The notes under the pieces: model-generated
What the model saw: only the letters and a program-made list of their open reading frames with translations
Databases searched by the model: none
Told to the model about the DNA's origin: nothing
Shown here: positions 1 to 12,273 of the stretch, in pieces
Layout: every line of letters starts with the position of its first letter
Position numbering within the stretch: the first letter of the stretch is position 1
Position numbers and translations under genes: made by a program
Assembly (NCBI GenBank): GCA_940337035.1
Contig: CALNHX010007578.1
Span: forward strand, 1 to 64,000
Reading direction: 5' to 3'
Source: Agriotes lineatus
Taxonomy: Eukaryota > Arthropoda > Insecta > Coleoptera > Elateridae
DNA length: 64,000 bases

Positions 1-1690
1 GTGTTTGACTAATTCATTTTTATTAAAAGTGGAAAGCAATGAAATATTGTAAAGAAAAGAAAAATAATCTGCATGGACCCTTAAAAGCTCCAATCTTTCT
101 TTTATAGTATATTATGATACTAATGTATAAGTATGCCTTTAAAGCACGTGCGACGAGTTCAAAAGCACAACGCGCCACCGGCCTCCAATGGCAACGTGTT
201 AAAAAGACGTAATTCGAGCGCTAATATTACGTCACTTTTGACTTTAGAAACTGTGCAAAAAGTTGTCAATTTGACACGACCGTAGAAAAAATATTGAATT
301 ATTGTGTCCAACACACCAAAAAATATATCAACCTTGAACTTTTATTCAGGGTTGTGTATCGGTTCATCTTTACCTTCATATTAAAATTGCCTCCTTTTTT
401 TCTCGGTCGAGCTTTAGATTCGGACGAGAATTTCGCTTCGATGTCCAATTCACCCGTTAGTTCTGTAATACGATCTTTTGCCTAGCCCTACACCTACTGA
501 ATTATTACGTTACAATTATCTGTTTGCTAGCTTATCTAGTCGGTGAGCTATGAGGCTCTATTCACATCGTCAGTGCGGCTAAGGGTAAACTAATATTGTT
601 GAGGTCAGCCCGTTGACACCTAAAATGTTATACCTACAAATGCAAACACCAATAGTAATAAAAACCCAACAGTCTACAGGAATACATATAATCTGTAAGC
701 AAACATAGACACACAAATAAATATACACAAATACAAGTACATAAAGCAGTTGTGCACTGCACATAAAAAATGCCTTAACTGATACTAAACGTTCAGCAGC
801 GCATGCAAAGTCAAAGCTTACGAGAGCAATGTATAAAATAATTCCGCACACACGAATAGCTTGAACGCGAAGTTGTCGATTCTTTAAGACGCGTCGCTAT
901 TTGCAGCCCCTGGATGCCAAATCAGCCAATGACGTAATGCCGGCCAGTCCCCGTTACCTGGCAGCGAGCTCCTTGCTCATAGTTGAGCAATGGTTCGTTA
1001 AAACAATTATCAACAATATTCTAATTGTTTTCTGACCTCGTAGCGCGGTTTCCACCAGGGCTAATCTTGTTTCCCTTTGTTCAACAAGTAGCCCGTGGAC
1101 CGCTGGGGTACTGGGGTCGAAATTTTTCTTCAAGCGCCTCCAATGTGTTGTTTTACTTCTATAGCTTGCATCTCGCCTAGAGCTGCCCGTACTCCGTGGT
1201 AGACACAATAAGACTTCACTTGGCCAATTTGGCAGCGAATCAATTGATCCGCTCTATTCACCTGCTAGGGTCCGAATAGGTCGATCCAAGCGGTTCACCA
1301 GCTTTAGCGCGAATGAGTTCACTTGCTGCTTCCAGAGTTTGCACATTGCACTCGGAAACTTATAGCCTGCGGTCACTTACATCGATTCGTACTTATACTG
1401 CGTTGTTACGTAAATAAAACATAAGAACACATACTGTCAAGCTTTATTACTAATTGGGTATATAATCAAAAGGTATAGAAAAGGTAAATACAGGTGGCAC
1501 GAATTGGCCCGTTTCAGTTCTCCAGCATCAACCAATAATTGTTTAAAAAAGGCATCTGTTCTACAGCTTTGAAAATTAATTTTAAGTAATTAAAGGCATT
1601 TGGCAGATTCAGTAATACTAATGTTTTTACGTTGGAGCAATCATATCATATAATAAAAAAATATTACATATTTTGTTAAGAAAAATAGCC
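1..1690. other. AT-rich non-coding stretch
   Basis: I see no gene here. Open frames are short, start at non-ATG codons or lie antisense to one another, and show no recognisable domain. The stretch is host-like intergenic DNA or old repeat debris. Confidence 0.5.
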
Positions 1691-1751
1691 GCCCCCCAAA
1701 AACGGCCGCCCGGTGCGGCCGCACGCTCACACCTGCTGTAACGACGGCCCT

Positions 1752-2170
1752 GGTATGAGGAAGCCCAAATACCGAAAAAGTTCAAAACTACTCTTAAAGA
1801 CTTTTATCACCTTCGCAAACAGCATTTCCCTCTTATTCATAAGTGATAGACAGTATATCTACTCAAAAATTCTAGGAAGTAAAATATCTGAAAGAGGGAG
1901 AGGCAGATCTCATACAGACGAATTTCTATGAAAATTTAAAAAACTTTGAAACGATGGTACCAAACGTTGGTTCTACTAGGATGCACCGTCCGTTGTGAGG
2001 AGGCCCAACTACCCCAAAAATGTCGAAAAAGAAACAAAGTTTTTCTTTCACAAAAATTGCTCTGAAGATTTTGATCATTTTCACAGATTACAGGTCCCTC
2101 TTACGCATAAATGATACTCCGTAGTCAATATCTACCCATAAAATCTAGAGAGGGAAATATATCGGAGTAC
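1752..2170. repeat. Diverged two-copy tandem repeat
   Basis: Two related blocks, roughly 1752-1895 and 1990-2170, share the same order of words: a GAGGAAGCCCAA/GAGGAGGCCCAA start, a run ending TTTTATCA/TTTTGATCA, then CCCTCTTA..CATAA.TGATA and ATCTAC.CA.AAA. They are only moderately similar, so this is an old duplication of a roughly 240-bp unit. No coding potential is evident. Confidence 0.45.
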
Positions 2171-3146
2171 ACATTTTATTTAAGTGCTGAGCTTACAGAG
2201 TATGAAAATTGGAATTGCGTGAGGTTTATTAATCGCAGAAATACTAGTTATTAAGAAATCTTGAATAAACATGGCGACCAACAATTATATGGCAACATTG
2301 TACTTATGAAGTTACTATACTGTGAGTGCTTCAATAGCCTAGTACAATTTACTTTTTTCAAAGTCGGTAGAGCCTTGATGAGAAGTAAATTGCTAATACT
2401 ATTTTCAGAAATTACTCGTATTTCACGCGAAGTACATGAAAAATATCCTTCTACGCTCATTATTAATTAAAATTCATAGAAATTGTGAGAACATTTTTTT
2501 TAATTTTGCGCTTTCTTGCATTTTCCCACATTTGTAACTCAGATTGTAGTATTTTTCCCGCATAACTTAAGCCAAATTAGTAGTTTAGTGTTTCTCGGTT
2601 TACTTCAGGATCATCAATTCAAGTTTATTCATACGTGTTCTAAATTTAGATATATTTTCTGCACCGGATGCAATGACGTAGTCCGATTATAGTAACTTAA
2701 CTAGAACGCGCGTGGCCAGCCTACGTCTGGCCCTGCCAGCGTAAAGAAACGGTTAACAATAACAATGCTTGCTTAAGCTGGTAGCCAGCCTACGTCCGGC
2801 TCAGTATGCGGGCCCTTCATGCTGCGTGTTGCGGCGCGATCGGCATGTGCGCGAACCACTTGCTTACGGTCGGCATGCGTTCTTATAATATAAGATTGCC
2901 GCTCTAGAGGTCCATTGTCTGCGAAATTTTCGTCATTCAAACGAAAACTTCCGGAAGCTTTCAGACATACTGCTGAGTCAGGATTTCATCATGCTGAAAC
3001 TTTTCCGCGCTATCCGTAAGCTCAACAGAGTAAAAAGCTAAGTAGCACGTGCGCCTTTTCATTTGGTTTCAGAATTTTTTCCCGGAGCAATTGATTCTGA
3101 CCCCCGCTGCCGTCTGAAGAAAGTCGAAAACCGTGTCGTCTATTCC

Positions 3147-3177
3147 GCGCCCCCAGCAGCTTCGGCTGTTGGGGCGC
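3147..3177 (+). other. Strong hairpin with UUCG tetraloop
   Basis: Arms of 13-14 bases close on a C(TTCG)G tetraloop with one bulged C and one G-T pair. UUCG loops closed by C-G are unusually stable in RNA. It lies in a locally GC-rich block (about 2690-3200) that also contains a TATA-like TTATAATATAAG near 2881. The block could be the leader or LTR of an unidentified retroelement, but I could not find matching ends. Confidence 0.5.
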
Positions 3178-3306
3178 CCTGTTTTGTTTAATTAACGGTG
3201 TACTTTTCGTTACTTTTTGTGCCTTTTGTACTTTTTTTGGATTCTTAAGCCTATTGAGGTTGTGAGTTGTTTCCGTTTCGTGGAAACCTTTTGCTGCTCT
3301 GTGAAG

Positions 3307-3579
3307 ATGACTGTCGGAGTTGAAGTGACGTTAAATAAGTTAGTTGTAGTCAAAGAATCTTTAGCGAGGGGTTGCGAGACCTCCAATTGCCGCTTCAGCG
3401 AATCAATTACCGAATTCTCGAAGATACTAGCTCCATCTTACCAAGACGCTGTGTTGATCTCGCATGTTGAACGTTGTTTTCGTCGTCTATTCGCCCTATT
3501 TTACCAGTTGCTGGCGTCTTCAGGAGACATCAATGTTGACTTCCTTGGATTCTCCAAACCAGGTATTTTTCCTAGCTAA
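3307..3579 (+). CDS. Hypothetical 90-residue ORF
   Basis: The frame opens upstream at 3217, but the first good ATG is at 3307. The product would be a 90-residue soluble, helix-prone peptide with no motif I recognise. It follows the GC-rich hairpin block, so a decayed retroelement Gag start is one possibility. A spurious ORF is equally likely. There are no ATG-context or codon-bias signs strong enough to decide. Confidence 0.2.
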   Translation: MTVGVEVTLNKLVVVKESLARGCETSNCRFSESITEFSKILAPSYQDAVLISHVERCFRRLFALFYQLLASSGDINVDFLGFSKPGIFPS

Positions 3580-5970
3580 TTACAGTGCATTTTAAACCCT
3601 TTTGTGCGACTTTGTTCGGAAGATGTGCGTGCGTTATTTAAGCTACCGTATGATGCGCACCTAGTTTGAGATTTTATGTTTCGCTTTTAATGAACTTTCA
3701 AGAAATATCACCCTAGTAAATTTTGTTGTTGTTAATTACTAATGCCACTATTGTAAGTAAACTTCGTTCCTGTCAAGTAATTTTACAGCTATTAACCCAT
3801 TAAATTTCATGTTTGTGCAATTATTTCACCTGTTTTTAACTCAATAGATTTCATTTAATTAAGTACTTTATGCATTATTATTTCACATTCCAAGTGTTGC
3901 ATGCATATTTGTATTGTGTTTCCTTTGTAAGAAATACAGGAGAGTTTTGAAGAAAATTGACTAAAGGTAAGTTCACTGATGCTGCTCGATAGTTGAAATC
4001 AAGCACTGCAACCCTCTTTTAAGCCGTTTATTTGTTTCCACTTTTGAAGTGAACGGATTTACCAACAAAAATGGTGGACCTAAATATTTTAACACTTTTA
4101 TCTCGCTTACCGGATCGTAATCCTAATCCAAGGTCGTAAAGAACCCGCCTTACACGCTGAGCTTTTTAAGCCGGGACCTTTTGTTACAGCCCATTGTAAC
4201 GGGGTTAAGGCAACGAATCTGTGTAATTTTAACGTTTTTGTCATGATGTAGGTTTTTTATAAGGTAACAAACTGACGGTTTTGTTTTAAAGAGTATTTAC
4301 GTCGTAACCAATTGTTTCTGTGTCGTTAATACCGGTTTAGGGTGTGCTAAAGCAAGTTGACAACAACCTCAAACTTAAAATTTAATATTCAATTGACATA
4401 TAACTGTTATCAACCGCCACAACACTCTAAATTTTAAACTGCTAATTTTTATTTAAAAATTAGGGGAAAAATATACTATTTTTTTATATAATTTATTTAA
4501 TTGCTTGTGGTAACAGTGCATTATCTTATAGCAGGTGGAAACTGGAATTGAAACGCACTGGTCGCATTGTCGAACAAAATAAGTTCAGCCCACCCTTCTT
4601 CCAAACATTCTTAAAAGTCAATAACATTTAGCAGATAGCTATGCGAGATTCTCAGACGCGAAGAGCGAGGTTTGTTTTCTTGTTGTTCTTCTTCTTCTTT
4701 TTCGGTTTCCTTTTGCCATTACGGTGTCGGATTCCCCTCTATCCACTTTAGATACTGAACTCGATCAGCCACCAGTATTATATATGTTGGCATTTGGGTA
4801 AAGGTTAAGATGTTGTTTTATTATCTGGAACAAATCTGTTCCAAGTTTTAGTTATAAAAACGGATCGCACCGCTAGATAAGGTAAAGGTTCAAGAAATTT
4901 CAAATCTCTCAACCGGAAGCGGGCTCCTATAGGAGCATTGCGTCTTTCAACCAATAATGGAAACTACAAAGTGGATGAGAAAAAAGATGTGTGGAGAATG
5001 AAAGAAACTTCAGAAAGTTGGAGAAGTACTGCCTCGTCATTCGTCTCAAAAAGTACTCTCTTCACTCAGGAAAACCACCTAAAAACTTCCTGTGGTTAGT
5101 AAATTTTGTAATTTCTAAAAATTGTTTCAACAATAAAAAACATTTGAAACTAAAAGATTCGCGTTTTGGCTCCAATGCGACAAGCGTCAATTAACAAAAC
5201 ATTATATAGCAAAGAAGTAAAATGTGCCATTTAATCCTCAGAATGAAATTCAATCTCAATCACACGTAGGTTTAGATGGCACCTTAGTACCGAGGTATTT
5301 ACGCTATTTTTGCGCTGTCGATTTTGCATACTCGTCAACAATGTGCTGACGTGACAATTCAGTTTTTTTTTTATTAAAATAATATTTTCTGATGATGTAA
5401 AACGCATTTAATAACTTAGCAATTTATCAGTTAGCACGGTGAAAATATTTAGTTTTCATTTAATCTTTTGGGACTTTTGTAAATATATACTCCCGCAAGA
5501 ATTATAAGTTGTACTTTAGTCGCTTACAATAGGTTATTTATTCCTGGGAGTGCAAAAATGTTCATTTAATCGCAAAAAAAATTAAAACCGAGTTTGTGGT
5601 GGATACGACAAAAATACTCGTAAGTGCAAATGTTCTAACTAAAAAGGTTGATGTTCCATCAGAGTTTAGTTTCAAAATTATGGTTCAGGTGAGTGTGTTA
5701 TTCTGAATGTATATCTTCGTCATAAAGTACGTTTTAACCAAGGAAAATATAATTACATACTATCATACTAAAATAATCAGTACACCAACCCATAAACAAA
5801 TTAATTTGGACATTTAATAATTTATTTCCGATACCTTTATGGAAATCCAATTTTAATGGTATGGCAATTATTACAAATACTTTGCTTAGAATCGGGAGAT
5901 CTATTCTCTAGAGACAAAATAAGACAAAAATTTCCCTAGGGAGTTTTCATTATGACTGAAACAACAATTA
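3580..5970. other. Non-coding, AT-rich
   Basis: I found no gene, RNA gene or clear mobile-element end. There is a CTT-rich simple stretch near 4680-4705. A 67-residue frame at 4991-5194 lacks any recognisable feature. Confidence 0.5.
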
Positions 5971-6058
5971 TGTCAAAATCGATGTTAGCAGGTTAGGTTT
6001 TGCGTCAGTCTGTGTCAAAATTGACGGAAAACTTAACCTGATAACCTCGAATTTGACA
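5971..6058. repeat. Palindromic MITE-like repeat, copy 1
   Basis: Two arms of about 38 bases are near reverse complements around a 10-12-base loop. The arm core is GTTAGCAGGTTAGGTTTTG. The same core occurs at 13661-13828 and 51461-51647, so this is a dispersed short palindromic family. Confidence 0.7.
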
Positions 6059-6430
6059 TGGACTTACAGTGCCAACAACTTTAAATTTTAAAAATGTCAA
6101 TAAATTACGTTTAAAAACAAGTTTTTAGTTTTAAATCTTCTTACAACGTGCAAAAAATAGTATATGTAATTCGGAGAGACTGCTATTTGGCTTCAGTGCT
6201 CCTCAGCAAACTAACGCATTTCTCTCCCTCATTGCATAATCTACTATTCTCCACATTGGGAGACAAAGTAAAATATTCACTATGGTAACTAATAAATTGC
6301 TAAGTTACCAGTTACTATTTTAATTTTGACGTTTTAAAAAGCTGTATTGTCAGGTTGACAGTTGAAATATTTTCGAAATTTTTTGGGAATTTTAAGTATT
6401 AAGCCGTTTAGGTAGTGCAGAATAGCTATT

Positions 6431-6550
6431 TATGCAACAAGTGCTAAAAGTCAACGTTTATGCACGAGACATGAAAATTATGAAACGAATCCGAAGGCTG
6501 AGTTTCATAACATGTCGAGTGCAATAACACTTTTAGCACAAGTTTGCATA
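6431..6550. repeat. Nested palindrome (hairpin class with CGAAG core)
   Basis: Outer arms 6431-6451 and 6527-6550 (AGTGCTAAAAGT / ACACTTTTAGCAC) pair. An inner pair TGCACGAGACATG / CATGTCGAGTGCA follows, then TATGAAA / TTTCATA, around a centre CGAATCCGAAGGCTGAG. Similar architecture with unrelated arm sequences recurs elsewhere in this window. Confidence 0.65.
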
Positions 6551-7572
6551 CAATATTTTTTCTACGACCTTAATTTTACCGTTATTAATCCATAAATATC
6601 GATTTAACAAAAGTTTGCATCTGCGACACTTTTAATTTATGTCATAATAAACAGTAGGCCACGCCGCGCGGGCGATTGTTTGCGAGGTCAGTACTGTCAA
6701 GGTCAGTTACGAAATGTAATTATTGATACTCCACATCTGACTGTATTCATTACATAATGCTTTAATGATTTCAAAAACACTTTACCTGTAACGCAAGAAG
6801 CAACTAGAAAAACTTTACAACTTCACTTCCAGTTCGAAATTGTAGTTTTATAACCTCACTTCACTTTTAGCCCAAAAATTATACTGCTGGATCAATTCCT
6901 TTGTATCCAGAACCAGCCTTGTCAAGATGGCGTACTTGGTTGAAACCTGCTGATTATATTTACAGATAATTCGATGTTGTTTTTACAATTGACTTCCTGT
7001 AAATTTATTACTAAAGAAATTTTGGATTTACGAAGCAGTGAACATTTCTGTGGTGGTGTTCTTGTATAAAAAGATAATAAACTAAAGCTTAGAATAAAAT
7101 TAACAATTTGTGGTAATAGTAATAAAGCTGCATTGATGATATAATGTTAATGTTTAATGTTTATTATTCCAAAATCAGAAACAAATACATTGGTAACTAA
7201 TATTAACAACAAAATATATTATTTAAGGCACAAAAGGGAGAGTTCAGCAAGATGGAAGGTTACCGATCTTCCACCTTCCCAAGTAAAGCTACTTGCTGAT
7301 ATCACTAAGGGTCGGTTCTACAATGCAAGTATATACCTAGAATAAGCTATTCCAGGTATAATCGTCATAGTTTCCTTTGTTACAGCAATCGTTTCTAGAG
7401 AATTTATTCCCCGAATAACTTTATCCTTGGTTTATAGAACCGGCCCCTAAGCGTGCAAATAGTTACTAGCTGATGCAGCGTAAACGCTTTCATAATACAT
7501 CAAATTAATTATTGGCAGATCTTTACATTCTAAGGGTAACTTATTGAAGAATTTGCAAACGTAATATATACC
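6551..7572. other. Non-coding, AT-rich
   Basis: No supported gene. A 62-residue frame (7157-7345) has no recognisable domain. Confidence 0.45.
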
Positions 7573-8321
7573 GTCTGTTCTATAAAAAAGGCCCCGCCTT
7601 CTAGCTACTTTATTATTTATTTTAGACCCAATATACCTTATATCAAATCAAATGGCACATAAAAGCCTACATTTTAACACTATCAAAATTTTTTTATCTT
7701 CAATTGTTTCAGAGTGGTGACGTCACGTGCAATTTTTTTAAATGACATTGTATATATTTTTTTACATTTTCTGGTAGAGGTTTTTTTTCTCTTTTCAACA
7801 ATATAAATATTTTATGCCCTTACATAAGAAAATTTTCGAGAAAAATTTAAAAACTTTTTTATCGGTGGGAGGCCACCATACAAAACTATAAACAAAAGTG
7901 TAACTCAGAAAAACAAAACAATAAACACTTTAGATTATTCTGAAATCTGACAGTTAAAGCGTTTGGCTACTATTTGTTTTGTTTTTCTGAGTTACACTTT
8001 TGTTTACAGTTTTGTACATGGCCTCCCACTGTGAAAAAGTTTTTGTAATTTTTCACGAAAATTTTTTTATGCAAGTGCGTGAAATATTTATATTGTTGAA
8101 AAGAGAAAAAATACCTCTACCAGAAAATGTCAAAAAATATATACAGTGTCATTTAAAAAAATTGCACGTGACGTCACCACTCTGAAACAATTGAAGATAA
8201 AAATTTGTTGATTGTGTTAAAATGTAGGTTTTTATGTGTCATTTGATTTGATATAAAGTTTATTGGGTCTAAAATAAATAATAAAGTAGCTAGAAGGCGG
8301 GGCCTTTTTTATAGAACAGAC
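7573..8321. mobile_element. Long-armed foldback MITE
   Basis: Arms 7573-7920 and 7975-8321 (about 348 bases each) are near-perfect reverse complements around a 54-base spacer. The ends read GTCTGTTCTATAAAAAAGG and its complement. They lie in TATATA-rich flanks, so a TA-type duplication is possible but cannot be proved. There is no transposase ORF, so this is a non-autonomous DNA transposon. Confidence 0.85.
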
Positions 8322-8616
8322 TGTATATATATTTTTTTATAGATTGAAGTACTATGAGTAGGCATAGTTCAGAGACCCTTATGTCTTAGTTTGAGATTAT
8401 GAATATCTATTTTATATTTTTTCTACGACTACTATTGTAAATGCTGGAAATTGTACAGCTCACAAACTGCGTAAGCGTGTTCTTATGCACAGCGTGCGTA
8501 AAATGGATCGATCGCACGATTCGAGATTTAATGATTTATTATGTTGAATTCATATTTTTATGGGTATTTCGCCACTCTGCAAATTAAAATATTAAATAAC
8601 GAAAATATTAACAACG

Positions 8617-8650
8617 AACGTTTCGAGGGACAATCTGCCCTCGTTATCAA
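8617..8650 (-). ncRNA. Possible degenerate hammerhead ribozyme core of the PLE
   Basis: On the minus strand TTGATAA is followed by a 6-bp stem (8638-8643 with 8624-8629), an 8-base loop, then AAAC. Hammerhead ribozymes are known in Penelope-like elements and have CUGAUGA - stem II - GAAA. The match here has substitutions in the conserved core, and stems I and III are not obvious, so the call is tentative. Confidence 0.3.
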
Positions 8651-8755
8651 CGAATAACAATTAAAACTAACAAGAACTTATCTTTTTTTCACTGGAAGGA
8701 AAAACGACCAACCTCCAATGAATTTTCTGACATTGACGTTTGTTGATATCTGTAC

Positions 8756-9235
8756 CTACTTGATCTCATCTTTAAGAATCGATAGCCAACTATTGTCTAA
8801 AAATATTGAGAGAGACGACACGCATTTTTCTTTGTTAAGTAAAATGTATGCCGTTTCCTTAATTTTTCGCCTAGTTGACATCGATTCTTTAGACAAGATC
8901 TTTGTGTTGTCCCATTGTATTTTATGGTTTTCATCCCAAGCATGTTCTGCCAGCTTAGACTTATTGAATTGATATGTTTTCAACACATTTTTATGTTCTT
9001 TAACTCTTACTGCTAAAGGCCTGGATGTTTCACCGATATAATATTTCCCGCATTCACAGGGAATACTATATATACAATTCGTTGAATGTTGTTCTTCGTT
9101 GAACGGTTTAGTTTTTGTAAGAACTGACCGTAAAGTATTCATCGTTTTGAATACCGTCCTAACATTGAATCTATTTCCAATTCGTCTAATTTTGTCAGAT
9201 ATGCCTGGAATATATGGTATAGTAAGAGTATTATA
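8756..9235 (-). pseudogene. PLE GIY-YIG endonuclease domain
   Basis: The minus-strand frame carries the Penelope-type GIY-YIG motif CIYSIPCECGKYYIGETSR followed by R..EH (VRVKEHK), the fold used to nick target DNA for RT priming. The open part from 9142 to 8756 encodes 128 residues. Readable linker (IPGISDKIRRIGNRF) extends upstream to about 9235 before the frame is lost. In intact elements this domain is fused C-terminal to the RT. Here it is detached by the insertion at about 9400-9820. Confidence 0.88.
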
Positions 9236-9399
9236 TTTTGAGTGTCATTCCTTTGTATGTGTGTGGCATTGCTTCGTGTATTGAAAATGTTCCGAACAAG
9301 AGTCTCTGGATAGCCATTATCTTGTAAAACATTAATAATAAATTCTTTCTCTTTTTGAAAATTTTATCATTAGAGCAAACAACTTTGGCTCTGTCGTAA

Positions 9400-9820
9400 T
9401 AGTTATTTACCTAACAAGTTCGGGAAGTTAATTTTCCCGAATGAGCACTTTGTTTGCAGCACGACCGAAGGGAGTGCTGCATGTAGTGCGAATTCGGGAA
9501 AATTCTTCCCGAAAGAGGTAGGGACAATGTTTTTTGTAACGAATAACTCAAAATATTTGAAAAAGTTAAAAAAATATTATTTAGTGTTTTACAACTTTAC
9601 TGAGTTGGCAGCACAAATTACTAAATTTTTATACGTATCCTAGCACCTGTTAGCTTTTGTTGACGTTTACAGCGCCCCTGGAACACACAATTGCCATAGT
9701 TTTTCTGGGAAAGTAAAAAACACCCCGGTGCGGGAAAAGTCATTTTCGGCGCATCGGGAATGACCGGGAAATATGAATTTTGAAATCATGAGTGCAAAAA
9801 GACTTTTTACAACGCCTGTC
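9400..9820. mobile_element. Insertion splitting the PLE, with nested palindrome
   Basis: The bases between RT and GIY-YIG do not code. They begin with a palindrome at 9419-9513: arms TTCGGGAAGTTAATTTTCCCGA and its near complement, inner GCAGCA/TGCTGC, centre CGACCGAAGGGAG. The rest is AT-rich with short CCCGG/CCGGG words. I could not define ends or a target duplication, so the limits are approximate. Confidence 0.45.
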
Positions 9821-9821
9821 T

Positions 9822-10247
9822 TTATGTTTTTGTGATGGTTAGAATTAAAATGTAAGTACCTATTAGTATTGGTTTTCTTACGGTATACTGATGTTTCAAA
9901 GTATTTATTGTGCGTGTGATTAGTGTATCAAGAAAGGGTAACTGATTGTTTTGCTCTGTTTCTAATGTGAATTTGATGGAGGTTTCTTTACTGTTAATAT
10001 GTTCAAGAAATGTGTCCACCTCATCCATATCATGAGGCCAAATTGCAAAAACATCATCGACATATCTCCACCAAACTACTGGTTTGTTGGTGTACGTGTA
10101 GACATGTTGTTGTTCAAAGTCTTCCATAAAAATGTTACTAACAATGGGAGATAAAGGTGAACCCATTGCCATCCCGAAATCTTGTTGGTAAAATTCATTG
10201 TTTAATTGAAAGTATGTCGTTTTAATGCATAGTGTTAAAAGTTCCAT
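9822..10247 (-). pseudogene. PLE reverse transcriptase, catalytic part
   Basis: The peptide contains FGMAMGSPLSPIVSN and the catalytic WWRYVDDVFAIW block (YVDD), followed by the Penelope thumb motif LPFLDTLI. It continues the RT of 10331-11572 after a frame break within 10248-10330. RT/telomerase-like activity copies the element RNA at a nicked target. The end near 9822 is where the insertion begins. Confidence 0.88.
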
Positions 10248-10330
10248 AATGGTACCAACGTTTAATGTTGTTCGTGTATGTAATGTGTTATCGTTTTGTA
10301 GCCTATGTTTAATGATGTTGAGTGTTTTGT

Positions 10331-11572
10331 CTACTGGAACATAGTGAAGAGACTAACTACATCGAAACTAACCATTAAGTGTTGTGTGTTTATGTTTGCT
10401 TCTTTAAGTTTTTCAAGGAAATGGGGCGTGTTCTTTATATACGTGTCTGTATTTCCTGATATAGGAGTCAGTATCTTAAGTAAATATTTAGCTAAACTGT
10501 GACAAGGAGAACCTATAGAACTAACTATTGGTCTAAGTGGTACATTTGGCTTGTGTATCTTTGGTAATCCATAAAAATGTGGTGGTTTACTGTAGTGTGG
10601 TGTTAGCGTACGTCTTACAAAATCTGTAAATTGTTCTCTGTGTTTGTAAAGTGTTCTGTATATTTTTGTTTCTATTGTATGTGTTGGATCTTTATTTAGT
10701 TTAGTGTATTGCCCCTCACTAATTAGTGTTAAAAGTTTTTCGTTGTATGTGGTTGTGTCAAGTACTACTGTGGCGTTGCCTTTGTCTGCAGGTAGAATTT
10801 TAATTGTGTTATCGGTTTTTAGTGTGTGTAGTGAATGTTTTTCTTGTTTGGATATATTTTGTCTGATTGTGTAAGGTCGTTCTAGTATTATTTTGTTTCT
10901 AATTCTGTATTCCTGTCTAATGTCTTCTGGAAGTTTTTGACAAGTCTCTTCTATAGCTGTAACTAAATCAAGTTTATTAATTCGTTTTGGCGCCACTGCG
11001 TAGTTGAGACCTTTGCCAAGAACTAATTTGTCAGTGGCGTTTAGTTCTTTAGAAGACAGATTAACTACAGTTTTATTTAAAAAAGTGTCACTGTTCTTTA
11101 GTGTATTTAGTTCAATTGTGTGTTTTTCTTGTATGAGGTGTTGGTACTTTTTTAAATGTGTACGTTTTTGCTCTGTGTGTGTTTTGTTGTAGGTATTATT
11201 AATAGAGTTGTACATACGATTGAAATCGTCTTCCCGTACATCCCTTTGCATAACCTGTTCCAGTTTGTTTATGTCAGAAAATAGTATCACTTTGTTATGT
11301 CTGTGAAATTGTATTCTGTCTCTAACTAGAGCTTCACTCGCTCTTTTGATGATATTACTAGAACGAACACTTACATAAGGTGCTTTGAGTCTAAACCCTT
11401 TTGGAATAATACAGCTATTTCTACAACGACATAGGAAAGTTATACTATTTTCAGAGTGTGCCAGCTTCTTGTAAAGTGTTTCCCAACTTCGGAAGTTACT
11501 AGTTATGTTAGGCCCATACCTTTGATTAAGATAATCTCTGAAACTTCTTTGTGGCGTGAATTCATAATTCAC
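10331..11572 (-). pseudogene. PLE N-terminal region and RT start
   Basis: 413 residues with Penelope hallmarks: an N-terminal linker region with a Cys-containing FLCRCRNSC, ILPADKGNATVVLD at the RT start, FYGLPKIHKPNVPLRPIVS, and LMVSFDVVSLFT holding the first catalytic Asp. The frame breaks immediately after that motif, before the YVDD block. The 5' end runs into the inverted repeat at 11528-11600, so the true start is lost and the annotated start codon (GTG) is arbitrary. Confidence 0.88.
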
Positions 11573-11600
11573 GCCACAAAGAAGTTTCAGAGATTATCTT
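11528..11600. repeat. Perfect 35-bp inverted repeat at PLE 5' end
   Basis: 11528-11562 and 11566-11600 are exact reverse complements with a 3-base spacer. The left arm is PLE coding sequence and the right arm is its inverted copy. Inverted 5' junctions are common for Penelope insertions. Confidence 0.9.
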
Positions 11601-11972
11601 ATTACCTATGTTGGTAGTAACAATGATTTTTGTTTTTGGTCCTTAAAATTAAGTACATTTTTACAGTTTTTATTTGTTGGAAGCAGTGCAGAGAGGAACG
11701 GCTGTGACTGCAGCCGCCTTGTTTTAAGGTGTTGTGACAGTACTGAGTTGATAATTAAACATTTCTTTTTATTTAACGGAACGAATGTGGTCGCAAAAAA
11801 GTATAGTACGCTACTTAAGCTATAAAGCAATTAGGCACTCGTGGAATTACACACTCGCCGCTACGTGGCTTGTACGTAACTTTTTCAACTCGCGCGTAAT
11901 ATGCTTCTTACAGCTCCAGTTACGTAATATACTATTATCTACAACTGCTTGGATAAGCACTTATTACGTCAC

Positions 11973-12034
11973 TCATTTGACACTATTTCCGTTAGGTAAT
12001 GAACTTCATTACCTCACTGAAATAGTGTCAATGA
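11973..12034. repeat. Palindrome
   Basis: The arms TCATTTGACACTATTTCCGT and its near complement flank GTAATGAACTTCATTAC. There is no coding role. Confidence 0.65.
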
Positions 12035-12273
12035 ATGACTTAATGACATTTGCCTACTAAATATTTTTGAAACTGACAGATCTCACAATTCTCTTAATGC
12101 ACTTTTCACAATTTTGGGCAGTTGTAGATAAAAATTATTATCTACTTTGTGTTAGTACTGAAGCTATTACGATATTCGTTTGCGTATCGTAATAGACAAA
12201 AAGCGATGCTATAATAAACAAACTAAATTTTTTATTTTTTGCTTAAAAAAGTAGCAAAGTAGATAAAATACTG

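Larger units (their letters stand above)
8560..11600 (-). mobile_element. Penelope-like element (PLE), broken
   Basis: On the minus strand the order is a Penelope N-terminal/RT region (11572-10331), an RT catalytic region (10247-9822), then a GIY-YIG endonuclease (about 9235-8756). This is the diagnostic PLE layout. Frame breaks lie between the two RT pieces. A roughly 400-base insertion (about 9400-9820) separates RT from the endonuclease. The 5' end terminates in a 35-bp perfect inverted repeat, and a hammerhead-like stem lies 3' of the endonuclease. The copy is inactive. Confidence 0.9.

Noticed and set aside
2251..2470. Mirror 69-residue frames on both strands
   Set aside because: Neither has a domain. 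Matching frames on opposite strands are a chance effect of low stop density.
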